Shown: positions 37,153 to 50,359 of the stretch, piece after piece | How positions within the stretch are numbered: position 1 is the first letter of the stretch | How the letters are laid out: each line of letters starts with the position of its first letter | DNA from: Antitrichia curtipendula | Lineage: Eukaryota; Streptophyta; Bryopsida; Hypnales; Leucodontaceae | Direction: 5' to 3' | DNA length: 64,000 bases | NCBI GenBank assembly: GCA_951230915.1 | Contig: OX579638.1 | Location: 1,444,696 to 1,508,695 of the forward strand | Notes under the pieces: generated by a model | The model's input: the letters and a program-made list of their open reading frames with translations, nothing else | Databases searched by the model: none | Told to the model about the DNA's origin: nothing | Translations under genes and position numbers: made by a program

Positions 37153-37470
37153 GCTAATGTAAGAGGTCCATAAATTGCCCACCTAAGAGTTGAATTTGAA
37201 TTTGGGGGAGGCAAAGCTTCTTGGAATAATTTGCAATAAATTTTCCTTGAAAGACAAGTGGAATTGACATCTAACCCAAGTTGTTCCATATTTTTTAGAG
37301 CTTTGTAGAATTAGTTATAAACTTTGAAGTTGAAATGGCAAAGGGCTCTTAAATCACCGACCTTCTCAAATGTACATTGTTTGTACATTGTTGAAGGCTA
37401 TGAAACAAGAAACAAGTACACATAGTGTACATTTTAGGAGGCGGGCAATTTTAGAGCATGTTACGTTAGC
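37153..37470 (+). mobile_element. MITE, AAGGTAG family, ~318 bp
   Basis: The ends GCTAATGTAAGAGGTCCATA and GAGCATGTTACGTTAGC are inverted repeats. The internal AAGTGGAATTGACATCTAAC and the hairpin with TGTACATTTTAGGAGGCGGG match the intron-14 element at 29061-29370 in reverse orientation. Confidence 0.7.
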
Positions 37471-40350
37471 TGAAGCTTTTTGCATTGTGCATTGTGACCG
37501 TCATAGCTTTTTTTTTACATTTTGAGGAACTGCTAAGGTGGCAATCACTTAAAATTTGATGAAGCACTGTATTTCTGCATTCATCCATTTTTTGGACCAA
37601 AAACACTTTTCAATCATGTTCATGCACTTATTCATCCAAATTTGGCAACTTCATCCACATTTTTAATGGAAATGAAAAATTTATAGCAAAAAAATATCAT
37701 TTTTATTTGACAAAAAGTAAAAATTTGTTTTGAAGTAGTGTCATGAAAAAGGGCTTGTAGACATCACATTCCACCCACCCTTAGTCTTGGACATTGCATT
37801 TGCTAAGATGGAAGTCTTTATTACCATCCATTTAAGCAATTTTGCAAACTCTGATGCAAAATCAACACATGAGACTATTTTTAATACATTGGCAATTTCA
37901 AAATCATAAATTCTAGAAAAAAGAAGATTGTAAGTTTTCAAACACATTTGTCAAGATTACGAATTTTGAAATTTAACTTCATGATGTATCTATATTCATA
38001 TACACATTTAAAACATTTCAGACTACTTCTATCTAGAAATTTTTAAGATCAATTTATAATTCTAGTTGGTTTTAGCCCCTTCTATCTTAAGAATCTTTAG
38101 GAAGGGGGGGCATGAGATAGGTTGGGATAAGGCATTGGTACCTATATTTGACACCACCAAAAAGTGAGATGATTACTATAATGAAACATACTTTCTTCAT
38201 TATGTACCAAAGGAGAAGAAGCTTTGCATCACCAACAGCTATCTTCAAAAGTTTGAGTAGCTACTTTACTTGAAAAGCATGTTAATGCAATGGGGATGGA
38301 GCCTCTCATATGTAACTACTTGTTTTTATTGGATGCTATTGGCAAGAAAAAAGAGATTCCAATCTTATGAACTTTAGTATGCATTGTTTAGACCCCAAAT
38401 ATATCAATAAGGTATAAAATTGCAAAACATTATAAGTAGTTATACCAAAAATTGACACTAAGTACTTTTAGGTTTTCATGTTCTTGTTGTATAACAACCA
38501 TGTGCCATCAATATCTAGGTTCTAGTATTGTTTTTTGGTTCAAATGTAGATATTGGAATTTAGGCACACATGATTTTGGGTGCTACTACCTTAATTAAAA
38601 ACATATTGGAAGAGACATTGCCAATTATAATAGGAGTCTTGAAGTTTTTTATTTCATTTATTTTGGAAAGAACCAAAAACAACTTCAAGAAGAATGAAGA
38701 AGCTCTTTATTGAAAACTTTGTAATTCATTTAAAAATGTGTACATTCAATCCAAAAATAACAATACTATGCATCCCAAGATTTTGTAGCAAGTTAAGGAT
38801 TTCATCTACCAAAAAAAAAGGATCATTTTGCAATATTCTGAGGAAACATATTTTAATTTATATTTTATTATATTTTTGCTCAAAGTTTAAAATCTTGTAT
38901 CTCCTTTCATGTTTGTGTCACACTAGAAATCAAGTGGACTAGTAGTCAATGAATTGAGAAAATGTGTTTGTTACAACACATAGTAATCAGTTTTTTTATA
39001 TAACTTTAGTTTATAACATTCAAATTTGAGCATCAGCGTCTAAGATCATCATCAAGCAACATTTACTAGACACCAGACACAATATATATCTAACCTACAA
39101 TTTTCTAGTCCCACTTGGACGATCCAGAAGGCCCAATACAAAGATTTAGAAAGAAAACTTGAATGCATGCCATGGTCAAATTCTCTCCTTTGTCAACAAG
39201 TTTTCGGTGGTGACATACTATTTATGCATGTGGTATAGTATTTTCTTAGTGAAACTCAAAGCCTTTTATTGTCATCTTATTATAAGGGGATTTTTTGGAA
39301 GGATGTACAACTAGAGGGAAAATGTAGATATTGTTGGTGAAATATGGCCAATAATAGAAATGATATACTAGAGTAGTGAGTTGTAATTGCAATTGGTCCA
39401 AAGATCCCATTTGATAGAGGCTTGCTACAACTAAGCAATAAAGGGTGGAATATTGTACAAAAGAAAAATGTTGTGTATGAAGATGTTTTTTGAAGACATT
39501 CAATGACTCAAACCTCAATAATCCAAACACTTTCCAAAATGGTGTCACCTTTTTTTATCTGATCCTCGCACAAGCAACAATTAATAGATGAAGTTTGAAA
39601 CAACAAAACTTCATCTGTTCCTAACTTACAATTGAAGAACTTGCACAACTGGATTTGTAGACCCCTTAAAATAGGTAGGCAAGTCAAATAAAAACTACAA
39701 GAAGTCAACAATCTTTAGAATATTCATGTTACTCTGAACCCTAAAATTGTATTAAACTCCAAACTCTTCTTATTGTTATATATTGTAACGTATCTGGATT
39801 TTTATAACAAAAATTTAGGTGATTCTAGAAACTTTTGATTATAAAATGCACAACTTTTAGTATGGATAATTTATAAATTGGAGAATTATACTCCTAAAAG
39901 TATTTGTTAGTATTTTTTTATTTATAACTAAGGGCATGTATTATTAATAACACCCATTAGTTTTTTATTTTCCTATATTTTTTTGTCCCGCCCACCCTTC
40001 CATTAATTTACTGCAATTATATAGTAAATATGATATAGTAAATACGATAATTAAAGTCTTCAATTAAACAATTGATATTATCCAAGTATCCCTTTAAAGC
40101 TTGATTAGTGGGGTGCTAGGTGTAACATAACCAAATAAGTATTACATGGGGTACCCCATGTTTATGAATCCTATACAGCATACAAATATACAATATATGC
40201 TCTTAGGAAATTGCACTCTAGGGCGGCTGATTGAGCACCGACTCATGGCAAGAAGTGATTGGAAGCAAACTATAATTAAAAATGGGAAAGAAGACGAGGC
40301 ATGCACATATAACACAATTGATTGGTTCTCTCCATCTTCTTTTGGGATTT
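37471..40350. other. Gene-free stretch with weak coding-like fragments
   Basis: Short frames on both strands (for example minus 37741-37947, plus 38100-38350, minus 39246-39711) give coherent-looking pieces but no recognisable domain and several stops. They may be remnants of an old transposon. Nothing firm can be called. Confidence 0.4.
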
Positions 40351-40675
40351 GCTTAAGGTAGGGGGCTGTTAAAGCAACCTTTTTAAGAGCTGATTGCATT
40401 TTCAGGGAAGATAAACTCCTTGAAACAATATTCAATAAATTTTACTAGGAAGAAAAATGGAATTGGCATTTAATCCAAGCCGTTTCATATTTTCTGGCCC
40501 TTCGTGGAATTAGTTACAAATTTTTGAAGTCGAAACGCAGTGGTTTCTAAAAGCAACCCGCTCCTGAAATGTCCAACATTGATACATTGAAGAAAGTAAG
40601 ATGTACTAACAAGCTGATGTACACCTCATGTACAAACTAATGCTACTCTACTGTGAGGTGTTTTTTCATGTAGAC
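40351..40675 (+). mobile_element. MITE, AAGGTAG family, diverged copy
   Basis: Starts GCTTAAGGTAGGGGGCTGTT and contains GGAATTGGCATTTAATCCAA, CCGTTTCATATTTTCTGG and GGAATTAGTTACAAATTTTT, in the same order as 37153-37470. The right terminus is too diverged to place exactly. Confidence 0.55.
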
Positions 40676-41149
40676 AGGTGAGGTCCGTGGCCACAATGAA
40701 TAATTGACAACTTTATTTCACCACCAAGAATTTGGGGCTTATTTTGTTACTGGTTTTTTAATCGTGTCTCTAGATTTAGTATGATTTATTATCTTCATTT
40801 GGAAAAGCTCATTAGTCTCTAGAAGTTAACACTCTAATTAAGAAAAATATTGTTGTATATCGATCTAAATAAGGATCCAATTTATGATATATATTATTCT
40901 CGCTAGAAGAAAATGAGGGATTTGGCAACTACAAAGTGCAACTGGTTTTTGGGTTGCATCGGACATTTGCAAGTGGTGGGAATTTGGAGGCCCCTAGTTG
41001 TTGTGCACAAGTATTCTAGTTGTATTGTAGTTGCAAGGCAAAACGATGTTGTTTCTGAGTAGATAGTTTACTTGGAACTTCATCCATGCGCTTTATGACG
41101 TGGTTTCTTATTTGGTATTTGTTGTTATATAAGGTCAATCACTCAATTT

Positions 41150-41300
41150 GTGAGTTGTACAACTTATTGGCAACTCATTTGTGATTAATCTATGACTCGT
41201 TTGCAACTCATTTGTAACTTCATTGTGACTTGTTTGTGACTTCATTGCAACTTGTCTCAGACTCATTTGCAACTTATTTGTGGCACATTTGCGACTTGTA
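41150..41300. repeat. Degenerate tandem repeat of (T)GCAACTCATTTGTGACT-like units
   Basis: Variants of CAACTCATTTG, GACTCGTTTG and GACTTCATTG follow one another about ten times in 150 bp, with units of 11-13 bp. It is a diverged minisatellite. Confidence 0.65.
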
Positions 41301-41488
41301 GAATTTGTAGATTTTAAAATCTATAATATGTAAAAATCTACAAATTTTAGAAATCTATAAAATATAGAAATCTTTGAATTCTATTAATAAAACTCATTAC
41401 ATAAAGATACAACTACTTACAAGCCTTATATGTTCAACCTAATGGTACTCTTGACAATTGATACAGGACCATTGATATAAGACAATCG

Positions 41489-41563
41489 AAAAATGATTTA
41501 AAAACAACTAGAAGACAACTATTGTTGTTTTATAGTTGTAGTTGTCTTCTAGTCATTTTTTAG
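41489..41563. repeat. Hairpin, ~27-bp arms
   Basis: AACTAGAAGACAACTATTG pairs with TAGTTGTAGTTGTCTTCTAG, extended outward by AAAAATGA / TCATTTTT with small bulges. It could be a small foldback element. No coding context. Confidence 0.5.
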
Positions 41564-42779
41564 TCTTTTTTGCGACAACAAATCGACACGGTGGATATCG
41601 CACAGTGTGGACTAGTCCACATCAACAATTATGACAAATATTGGATGGAGAATAACTCACATTCATTCTATATTTGAACTCTATTACAATTTTCATAATC
41701 CTACACTTCATTCTATGACTCCTTTGTAATTGAAATAATGTATCTACTTCATTTGACAACTATTTTTCAACTAAAATATTGTACCAATAATGTAAAGCAA
41801 TGATGCAAAAATGACGTACTAAGAATTTGGTGCAAATAAAGAGGGCTATAGTCGCAAGGTAGTTGTGTAGGACACTTAGTCGCATTTCAGTCGATTGTAG
41901 CAGACACGTTTTTCTTCTAGTGTCTTTGATAATTTCAGTTGAGTAATAGTTTGAAGGATTTTTACCTAAATTAAACTGAATGAAATTTTATCTACTTTGA
42001 TGTGCCATTAATTTGATATATTTTATTGTGAAAAGTTAGGAAAATCCCCATAGGGGGATGTCTCTTCCATCCTCCCGGTTCTCCTTAAACATATTTGAAG
42101 TGTACTATTTCGCATTTTTCCTTTTGCAACTTTGTCTCCACTTTGTCCCCCAATCCTAAGCCCTCAACAGTCCACCCCCCTTTGTAAGCTCTAATGTGTG
42201 CAAATATTTCCATGATTTGTAAAGAGACGTTGTCCTAGAAGGCCTTGTGTAAACTATCAATTTCAAGTTTAATTACACAGACCATAAGTTGCAGGTGTCT
42301 ATACCTAGATTGTTCAATCTATCTGTTTGACTTAAAAAATCCCTCAGAACTGTCCACAAGGGCACTCCACTCGAGGCCCGTCTAGAACGTCCATTTGGAG
42401 GTCCATCCACATAGTTTGTCCTCCAAGACCATCCACAGAAAACGTCTATAGTAATTGTCCATGAAATCCATCCATAGAGTCTATCCACAAAATCCATCCA
42501 CCTAAATCACAACTGCTACCATCTCGTATGTTGACCGTGATAACTAAATTACATTGTCAAATGAACCTCACATGGAATATTCAATTCGAACAAACGTTGG
42601 GGTTGAATCTTGATGTTTTGATGGACATCTAGACATCCGAACGTGACATAGTGGTAAAAGATCTGAATTGATGGAGGTGCTTTGTGGGAATCTTTTTACA
42701 AAGTGCAAGTATTTGTGAATAATTGGATTTGCAAAATTTGGGATTTGAGCCAAAATTGCAAGAGGTGGAGTATACTGAT

Positions 42780-42949
42780 CAATCTACATGGTCAAATTAC
42801 ATAAATTTTTTATGACATAGTAAAGTACAAGATCCTATGGTTAGATTCTAAATATATTAAAAAATTGTTTTCATTGATGACCACAACAAAAATGACAGTT
42901 TTGAGTGGTTTTTAACCAAAAAAAAATGACTTTGGACCTTTGGGGTTAA
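42780..42949 (-). mobile_element. TTAA element fragment (subfamily A end, reversed)
   Basis: Contains GTACAAGATCCTATGGTTAG, ATGACAGTTTTGAGTGG and the terminus GGACCTTTGGGGTTAA, as in the right part of the reversed A copies at 49503-50359 and 52079-53020. Only the last 170 bp remain. Confidence 0.6.
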
Positions 42950-44597
42950 ATGATGGTTGATTGGTTGTTGCAAAGCATTAGGTCTAGTAAGCACCGCCAT
43001 ATCTTGTGAGGTAGCAAGTGCCTCGCCACTTCTTGATGTTGTAGTCAAATAGAGTGCTACTAGTGGTGATGCTCTAAGGAAGGAAGTGTGTAGTGGCACT
43101 ACAAGCTTATCAAGGAGAAATTGCCAAGTTCACAATTTATACATTGCTTAGTTTACATCATTTACATAGACTAACATTCTTCTTCAGCGAGAATTGAGGT
43201 CTCAACATGCTTGGTGCTTTTGACTTGGAAATTATTGATTGTTTGGTTTGTATAAAAGGAAAAATTCCATTTCAAGGGTCATTGTCACACATTTCCATCA
43301 AAGTTGTGGCTCAATGGGATGTTGGTGGTACAAGCCAAGTTGGCAACAATACACTTGTCCAATCTATATAGCAACGGCTGTGTATTCTTGTCATGTATAA
43401 ACAAGGGCCATGTTGGTACTTTGCTACTTCAAGTAATGAAGATGTCAAATTGAATAGTATATTTTGGCTACTGCAATGATTGCTGTCATGTGGTAAGTCT
43501 TGCCAAGCAGTATGTACAACTGTTGCCAACACTGTTTATTTTATAAGACCCTAGGGACAAGAAAATAATGCCATCATTTTTTATCGTTTTTCAATAATTT
43601 GCTGCTATTGGTGGCAATGTCTCCAAAATTTGATGTAATCTCCTAAGGTTCTCCGCTATATACAACCATTGTGAACGACCATATTGGTTCACTTTTTAGA
43701 TTATGGAAAATATGGACAATCTGCACTCTTTTACAATTACGGAAGTGTTAGTACTCCAAATTAAACCACAATTACTAATTAGGGATTTTTTCATTATATG
43801 GAGATAGAAATGTCGACAGGTTAGAGCAAAAATCTAAAAAATGCCATTAGGAACAAATGAAGGAAAAATTATAGGGGAGAAATAGGGAGTTAAAACTAAT
43901 AAGATGTTAAAGAAAATTTGGTAGAGTAATCAAACTAGGCTAATGTCAAAATGATGATAAAATGAAAATGAAATAATCCTAAGTAGGAGAATGAAATTCA
44001 AATTATATAGGTAACCCAAAAGATAACAAACACAAAAATACAATACCAAAATGAAAACAAAATATCATAGATAGGAAACAGGAATAAAAAAAAATTAAAA
44101 ATTAAAAAAATTAAAAAAAATTAAAAAAAAAAATTAGGAATTAGAAAATATAACTAGAAGTCAAATGGAAACAACAAAAAATAAGAAATAAGAAAAAATG
44201 CAAAAATAATTAGTAAGACAAAAATTACTATTACAACATTAGAATAGTGATGCAAACATGAAAATAGTGAAGAAAGACTAAAATAGGGATTGTATAATAA
44301 TTTAAGGAGTTTAACACTAAATTAGTACAATTTGCATTAAATTAGCATAGCTTACACCAAATAAGTACATTTACATTTTCAGTAATTTAGCGCAATTTTC
44401 ACTAATTTGGCATGTTTTGTACTAATTTAGCAAAACAACAATAAACTAAGGTAGGATGATAGTATTTAGGAAAAATTAAACCATTGGAGGATTTGATATA
44501 TGCAAAATTATTTAGGGTTTGAAGAATTGAAGCTCTTGCTCTTCCAAATTTTGTGTGCATGGTGTATTTTGAGAGCACTTTTGTGGTTTCTGAGCAT

Positions 44598-45493
44598 TTA
44601 AACCCCTAAAGTCCCAAGGCCTCTTTTCCATCAAAAAACACTCAAAACTGCCATTTCTATAGCAAAGAGCAAAAGAATTTTAAAAGTATTTTTTTTGCAT
44701 ATCAAACCATAGGTACTTGTACTAGACTAGTGTAAGAATGAATGGAAGAAATTTCATAAACTTTGACCATGTACATTGCAAGATATTTGCATTTAAAGTG
44801 AAGGAAACAAGTTTTTTTGCACGTTGCTCAACTACATTTTTTGGCTTTGAACCTTTATAACTTATAATTCTTACTCCATTGATTTTGAATTTTATATTGA
44901 GTTGAGAGTCTAAAAAAATTAAAAAATTAAAAAAAGAACAGTTTTCACTCATGAAAAAGTTGTTAAATAGAAGTAGGTTCAAAATTGAAGGTAAATCTAT
45001 ATTTTTAATAGCTCTAAGATCGAATTGAAATACACTAATCACAATAGTGAGATTGTTTTAGAAAGAGATCTTAACCTTGTGAAACTTTCTTTTTTCAAAA
45101 TTGTAAAAATTGAGGTCAAAAAATGAATCCTTCAAGTTATTTTTTCAAGAAAATGCTTTGATTACCCCCAAAACAAGATTGTCTGTAACTTTCACATAAC
45201 AGATATAAATGGAATAAATCAAAGCTTCCTATGTACATAAAAATATAATCTATTCCAAAGAAAATAATTTCTTTTTTACTTTAATTGTTCTGCTTGTTGA
45301 ACTAAAGAAGGGCTTTTGTGCCATAACTTTTACTCCCAAGCTTTGATTAAAATAAAATTTATGTTTTTGGAAAGCTAATGTGTTTTTTCTATCTTTAAAA
45401 AAAATTCTGAAAATGAAGACAAGTATTGAGACCATAGGAGCCTGCCTGAAATCCATTTTGTACCCCGAGGGGACAATAGGACTTTAAGGTTAA
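44598..45493 (+). mobile_element. TTAA element, subfamily A, complete but with eroded right end
   Basis: Starts TTAAACCCCTAAAGTCCCAA (one extra A) and ends CCGAGGGGACAATAGGACTT then TAAGGTTAA. It is collinear with 19397-20303. No coding capacity. Confidence 0.75.
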
Positions 45494-46096
45494 GTAGAAA
45501 TTGTTAGAGATTAGGGTAGAGAAAGACTAGGAACAATTTGTCAAGTAGATTTCACAATTTATGGAAGAAAATGGGTGAAAAATATATTTTTTTAGGTTAG
45601 ATGGGAAGTGGGGTTGATGGAAGAAAATTAGGGTCTTATTAGAATGGGGGAGGGGACTCTGTGAAAAATTTCAGGGTTTATTCTGGGGCACAATGATTAA
45701 GTTAAGTTGCTTGAGGGTGAGTATGCAGATGAATGGAAAATTTCAGGGTTTGGTGGGGCAAATGGATTGAATTGATTAAAAAGGAGGCAGATGGGAGAGA
45801 TTCATGAAGTATCTAAGGTTTTAATCTTGCTGGAGCTGCATCAGAAAAGTTGGACCAGATTGTTTTGGTGCCATTTTGACACCAAAGGCCGCATACAAGT
45901 CATTTTAGTGTCATTTTATCTATACTAGGTTGGTACAGAGGCTGGCACCAAATTAATTTAATTGCATTTCAATGCACCATTGTGGCACCATGTTCACATG
46001 CCTTGAATTTTCTAATGTGGGAACAATATTAATCCTTAAACATTGAGGAGGAGTCCAATGGATGGCCTGAATCCTTCCAGTAGGACAGAAGTGCAA
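45494..46096. other. Gene-free stretch
   Basis: It contains a partial duplication around AAAATTTCAGGGTTT (near 45670 and 45745). No coding or RNA gene was found. Confidence 0.5.
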
Positions 46097-46683
46097 CTAA
46101 GGTAGGTGGCTCAAAAAGCAACACTTTAAGGGGGTATTGGGCCTTTCTGATGGGTTTTAGATGCCCAAATATATTTTTCCTTGTTTTTCACTTGAAGAAA
46201 AATTGATGCGGAATCTAACATAAGTGGTTTCATATTTTTTGAAGCATTTATGAGTTACTTACGAATTTCCAAAGAATTCTGCCATAGGCACCTATTTGTG
46301 ATCCTAGGCTTGCAAAACTCACACTTGTGCAGTCTGAAAGAAGATATGATTTGACCAAAAACAAACACTAGGGCATTCAAAAAATAATACGCAAGGTTCC
46401 TAAATGCGGCCCTTACTAAACTTAAATGGACCCTGTATTCTTTTAACATTTGTAAAAAAGCAATTGGGCAATCAATTTCCATTTAGAAAAATTAAGTGGA
46501 CACACCCTGGCTTTGAAATGGACTCTCCTTGGCTCTTATTACATTCATTGACAACCTTCGACTACGCAACACCATGCACTAAGAGAGGTTGGCAATCCAT
46601 TTTAGAACGATTTATTCTCCATTTCAAAGCTCCCTACAGGACTGTTTGTAGAAGAGAGTCGTTTTTTGAGCCAACTACCTTAT
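46097..46683. mobile_element. MITE, AAGGTAG family, longest copy (~590 bp)
   Basis: The ends CTAAGGTAGGTGGCTCAAAA and TTTTTTGAGCCAACTACCTT are inverted repeats of about 22 bp. The internal TAAGTGGTTTCATATTTTTT is shared with other members. The short frames inside are chance frames of the element. Confidence 0.65.
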
Positions 46684-47450
46684 TCACCCTTGGAATTTTG
46701 TAAATTGTGAAAAGGGGAAGTCTTCTATAGTAGTTTGACTTCCAATGAGTGCTTTTGCAATTCTATAGGATCACATAGGGAATCACAACTATGCTCACAA
46801 TTATATTGGTATTATTTCCTAATATTTGAAGGATCTTTTTCAATATTAGCCAATTCCAAGTAGGGCATCCTTGAACCCAATTTTCCTCTAAAAATAGGTT
46901 TAGTAATCGACCATCTAAAGAGAAAGAATGATCTGAGGTTGAAGTTGTCCACCCAAACTTTTTAGATTTTCTATTTGCTAGATGGAGGAAAAGAAAACAG
47001 CTGAATGACATATTTTTTGGTAAATTTCTGACTTGCATTGAATAAAATACAATTTTTGGAATGCAAAGGTTCATAGGGTGCTATTTATGTGCATAGTTAG
47101 CAGTAATGATCACTTGGATTGTGGCTTTTAATGAAGTAGGAGAGTGTGGTCATCTCAATTTTTCAAATTTTGTCTATTTGTTTTTTGTAGTGTGAAAGAA
47201 GACTAATTGCCAAACTGATTTTACATTGCTAGAATATTTTAGGCTAATTGTCTATGTAATTGGATCTCAAACGTCTTGAATAGCCTAGATTCCAAGAGTA
47301 GCAAATTGTGAGAGAAAACCTTTTAAGTGAACAGTTATTTTCTTGTAGGTGATATAGGCTGGCAATTCGTCTTTTTCTTCACCCTCTTCTTCCCCTCTAG
47401 TTTTCTTGTTTTTTTTAGTACTTGACAATTTGTCTATACTTCAGACTTTA
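46684..47450. other. Gene-free stretch
   Basis: Only isolated short frames without domain signatures. Nothing else supported. Confidence 0.5.
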
Positions 47451-47509
47451 ATAGAATACAATTTGTCTTCAATTGACTGTCCTTGTACACTTGTGAATTG
47501 ATGTATAAA

Positions 47510-48115
47510 TCCTAGTGATTGGGTTACTGTGAGTGTAGTTTTAATAGTTAAATCTAGTGATTGGATTAACTTTGAGTGTGTATATCCACAATCAAGATCT
47601 AGTGATTGGATCCTCTGAATTGTGTGGAAATTTAACAAATTGTTTGAGAATCCAGTGATTGGATCTCATTGTGTGTTTGTGCTTAGTTGAATTATTTGTG
47701 ATTGAGATTTGTTTGTGAAGTGGATAAGTTGTTAAGTTGGTGGCATTGATCCAGTGATTGGACTTGCCATCTAAGTGCAAATTGAATAAATTAAATAAGT
47801 GTTGTGTAGTTGTGTGAAATTGACTATTTGTCTATGAAAATTAGAAAGCCCAAAGTTGTATTTACAGTGAATATAAATCCCAGTGATTGGGTAAAGAAAT
47901 TGTAGAATGTGTAACGACGAGTTGTTTGTGAAATTAATTGTGAATGTCAGCACTTGACACATTGTTTGCATTTATCCAGTGATTGGAACATGGAGTTTGT
48001 GTCTATAATTCTTCTTTGTCTTGTACTCAATTCATGTGATTGGATTTATTTGTACAAGCATAAATCAACTATTTGTCTTGTTGTGTGAAATTGGATAAAT
48101 TCTCTTTATGTGATT
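47510..48115. repeat. Cluster of GTGATTGG motifs
   Basis: The motif (ATCC)AGTGATTGGAT or close variants occurs near 47514, 47556, 47601, 47652, 47751, 47881, 47976, 48034 and 48110. Intervals range from about 42 to 130 bp. The fuller form is partly palindromic (ATCCA...TGGAT) and contains CCAAT on the minus strand. Intervening sequence repeats only loosely (TTTGTC, TGTGAA). Decayed tandem repeat or part of a retroelement leader are both possible. Confidence 0.6.
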
Positions 48116-49502
48116 GAATTTCGTCAAATTGTCGTATGGGTCAAGAATCTGGTGTAGCGTCTAATTGACAGTGTGCAAAGTGGCAATTGGTCTCCATGCA
48201 CTTGGAAGTTGGAATATCAAGCGGTGTGAACGAATCGTCAAGTGTAAACCAGACAAATTGACGGAGAGCAGATGTTGGAGCCGGGCGATGCAGCCAGACT
48301 GATAGGAAGAAGTTGAGAAGGAAATGGAACATCACAGGGAGTAATCTTTAACTTTGAAATTTCAGGAGACAATTTGTAGGTGAAATGTATTGAGTAAATA
48401 TTTTAGAAAATTGAGGGAAATTGCCTACACTTCTCTAGGAGTGTAATGAAGTGTGGAGTTACCCAGTGACAAGTTGTCTTGCCCTTATGTATAGGAAATA
48501 CAATTATAAGGATGAAATAAGAGAGCTAAGAGAATATACATAGACATATAAGATTAACACAATGACCATTTGACTGTGGTTTGAGGATAATATTTAACGA
48601 GGAGATGTATTACACCTCATTCCCTACATTAGATAGGGACAGTTTGTCATGATACTGGGATTGATTTGACACTCATGTTAATTTAGTCATTAGACTAGCT
48701 AACTAGTGACTAGACAAATTGTCAATGGTGAAATCATAACCAGTAATTAAAAAACTTGCACAAGATATTTACACCAATATCCTATGTTATTCTAGAATAC
48801 AAGTGACTTTAGTCACAATACGATAGACGATTTGACCATTCCTTGGATTTGAACCCCTATACTAGTGATCCAGGGTTTTGCGCGGAAAGCAAAATTTTAG
48901 ATTACAGAGAGTCTCAAAATCAACAAAGAAGATGCTATGAGTGTTCAACATAGTTTCAAAAATCAAGCAAGACTTCTTTCAATGCACACCTTTTCCCCCA
49001 AAAAATAACAAAAACAAGCAAAGTATGTGTAGTGTTCATTTTGGCTCAAACTTGACAAGTCAACATATTTTATTGTTTCTTTTTATTGTCATCTAAATTT
49101 TCATTTAGGCTATTCAATCACATATTAATGAGCCATATACTACACATATTAATAGTCCCCATTCACTACTAACTGTCTTGAAAACACTCAATTCCAATGA
49201 CATTTTGTGGGCTCAAAACAACTTATCCCAGCATTTTGAAAACCATATGCATTGTTTTAGGGCCTTATGTAGGTGTGGTTCTAAATGACCACTCAATTTA
49301 AGAGCCTATTATCTTAATGCTTAGTAGGTGTTAGTTTTTGATGAGTTTCTACTAGAGAGAAATATTTGTGCAGTTGCTACAAAATGGAGTAGCTAGCTGG
49401 AAGTACAAATTGAGGCTGACTTGGTAGAAAATTCACTTAGTTGCTCTGCTATGAAGGTAGTGTATTGTAAATATTCTTCCCCAATCCTCTTGAAACTAAA
49501 GT
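48116..49502. other. Gene-free stretch
   Basis: AT-rich sequence with repeated (A)CAATTTGTC words that continue from the motif cluster on its left. Near 48850-48900 a GC-richer patch (GATCCAGGGTTTTGCGCGGA) stands out but could not be assigned. Confidence 0.45.
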
Positions 49503-50359
49503 TTAACCCCTAAAAGACCATTGTCCCTTTGGGGGACAAATGGGATTTCGGGCAGGTACCTACGGGCTGAATTTTTGTCATAATTTTTTGAAACTTTTTT
49601 TGAAGATAGAAAAACTGATAAGCTTTGTGGGAATATAATTTTTTTCACAATCGGTGCCCAGGAACAACAGTTATGACCAAATAAGCTCAAAACAGGGAAT
49701 GGGGGGCAGCCTGGGCAACAAAAACAAAATTCAAAAATTTGAATTTTTTTTTTAATGTATTTTTTTCTCATAGAATATATTTTTGTCTATCTGAAAAAAA
49801 TAACTTTTGGGATTCATTTCTGAATGAATTTTTTCAAATTTTTCAAATTTTTCTTTTTTGCATGGTTTAGTTTACTTTCTAGAACAATCTCACCATTGGG
49901 ATTAGTGCATTTTAATTTCATCTAAAATATATGAATATTTTAGATTTTCCTTCTATCTAGTACCTACTTCTGTTTAACAATTTTTATAAGAATGATTGTT
50001 AAGTTTTTTTGAATTTATTTTTTCTTGCTAGACTCTCAACTCAATTCTCTACTATATAGATTTAAAGCTCAAAATGCTGTAGTGCAAAAGTTTTAAGTTA
50101 AAAATGTTTTAAGTCAAAAAATCTAGTCCCGCAATGTGCTGAAAAACTTGTTTTTTTCACTTTAAATGCAGATATCTTGCAATCTGTGCGGTCAAAAATT
50201 CTATAAAAAATTCCACACATTTTTATACTACTTAGGTGTAAGATCCTATGGTTAGATGTGAAAAAAAACATCTTTTCAAATGTTTTTACTCTTTGCTATA
50301 GAAATGGCAGTTTTGAGTGTTTTTTGGTAGAAAAAAGGCCTTGGGCCTTTAGGGGTTAA
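49503..50359 (-). mobile_element. TTAA element, subfamily A, complete, reverse orientation
   Basis: Starts TTAACCCCTAAAAGACCATT, GTCCCTTTGGGGGACAAATG and ends GGCCTTGGGCCTTTAGGGGT then TAA. Read in reverse it follows the A consensus. No coding capacity. Confidence 0.8.

Larger units (their letters stand above)
40676..44597. other. Gene-free stretch with simple and short repeats
   Basis: Contains degenerate tandem repeats at 41150-41300, a hairpin at 41489-41563, GTCCATCCAC-type repeats near 42400-42500, a TTAA element fragment at 42780-42949, A/T-rich low complexity around 44085-44145 and repeated ACTAAATTAGTACA-like motifs at 44300-44430. No coding region is supported. Confidence 0.5.

Noticed and set aside
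38100..39711. Protein-like fragments on both strands
   Set aside because: No ordered motif set from any family could be recognised and stops are frequent, so no pseudogene call is justified.
41570..41930. Possible CACTA or Mutator-like terminus (GCGACAAC..., TTCTTCTAGTG)
   Set aside because: No matching inverted terminus or target duplication was found within reach.
48840..48905. Possible tRNA on the minus strand (GGGGTTCAAATCC-like T-arm)
   Set aside because: Only the T-arm-like motif is present; no acceptor, D or anticodon stem can be paired.
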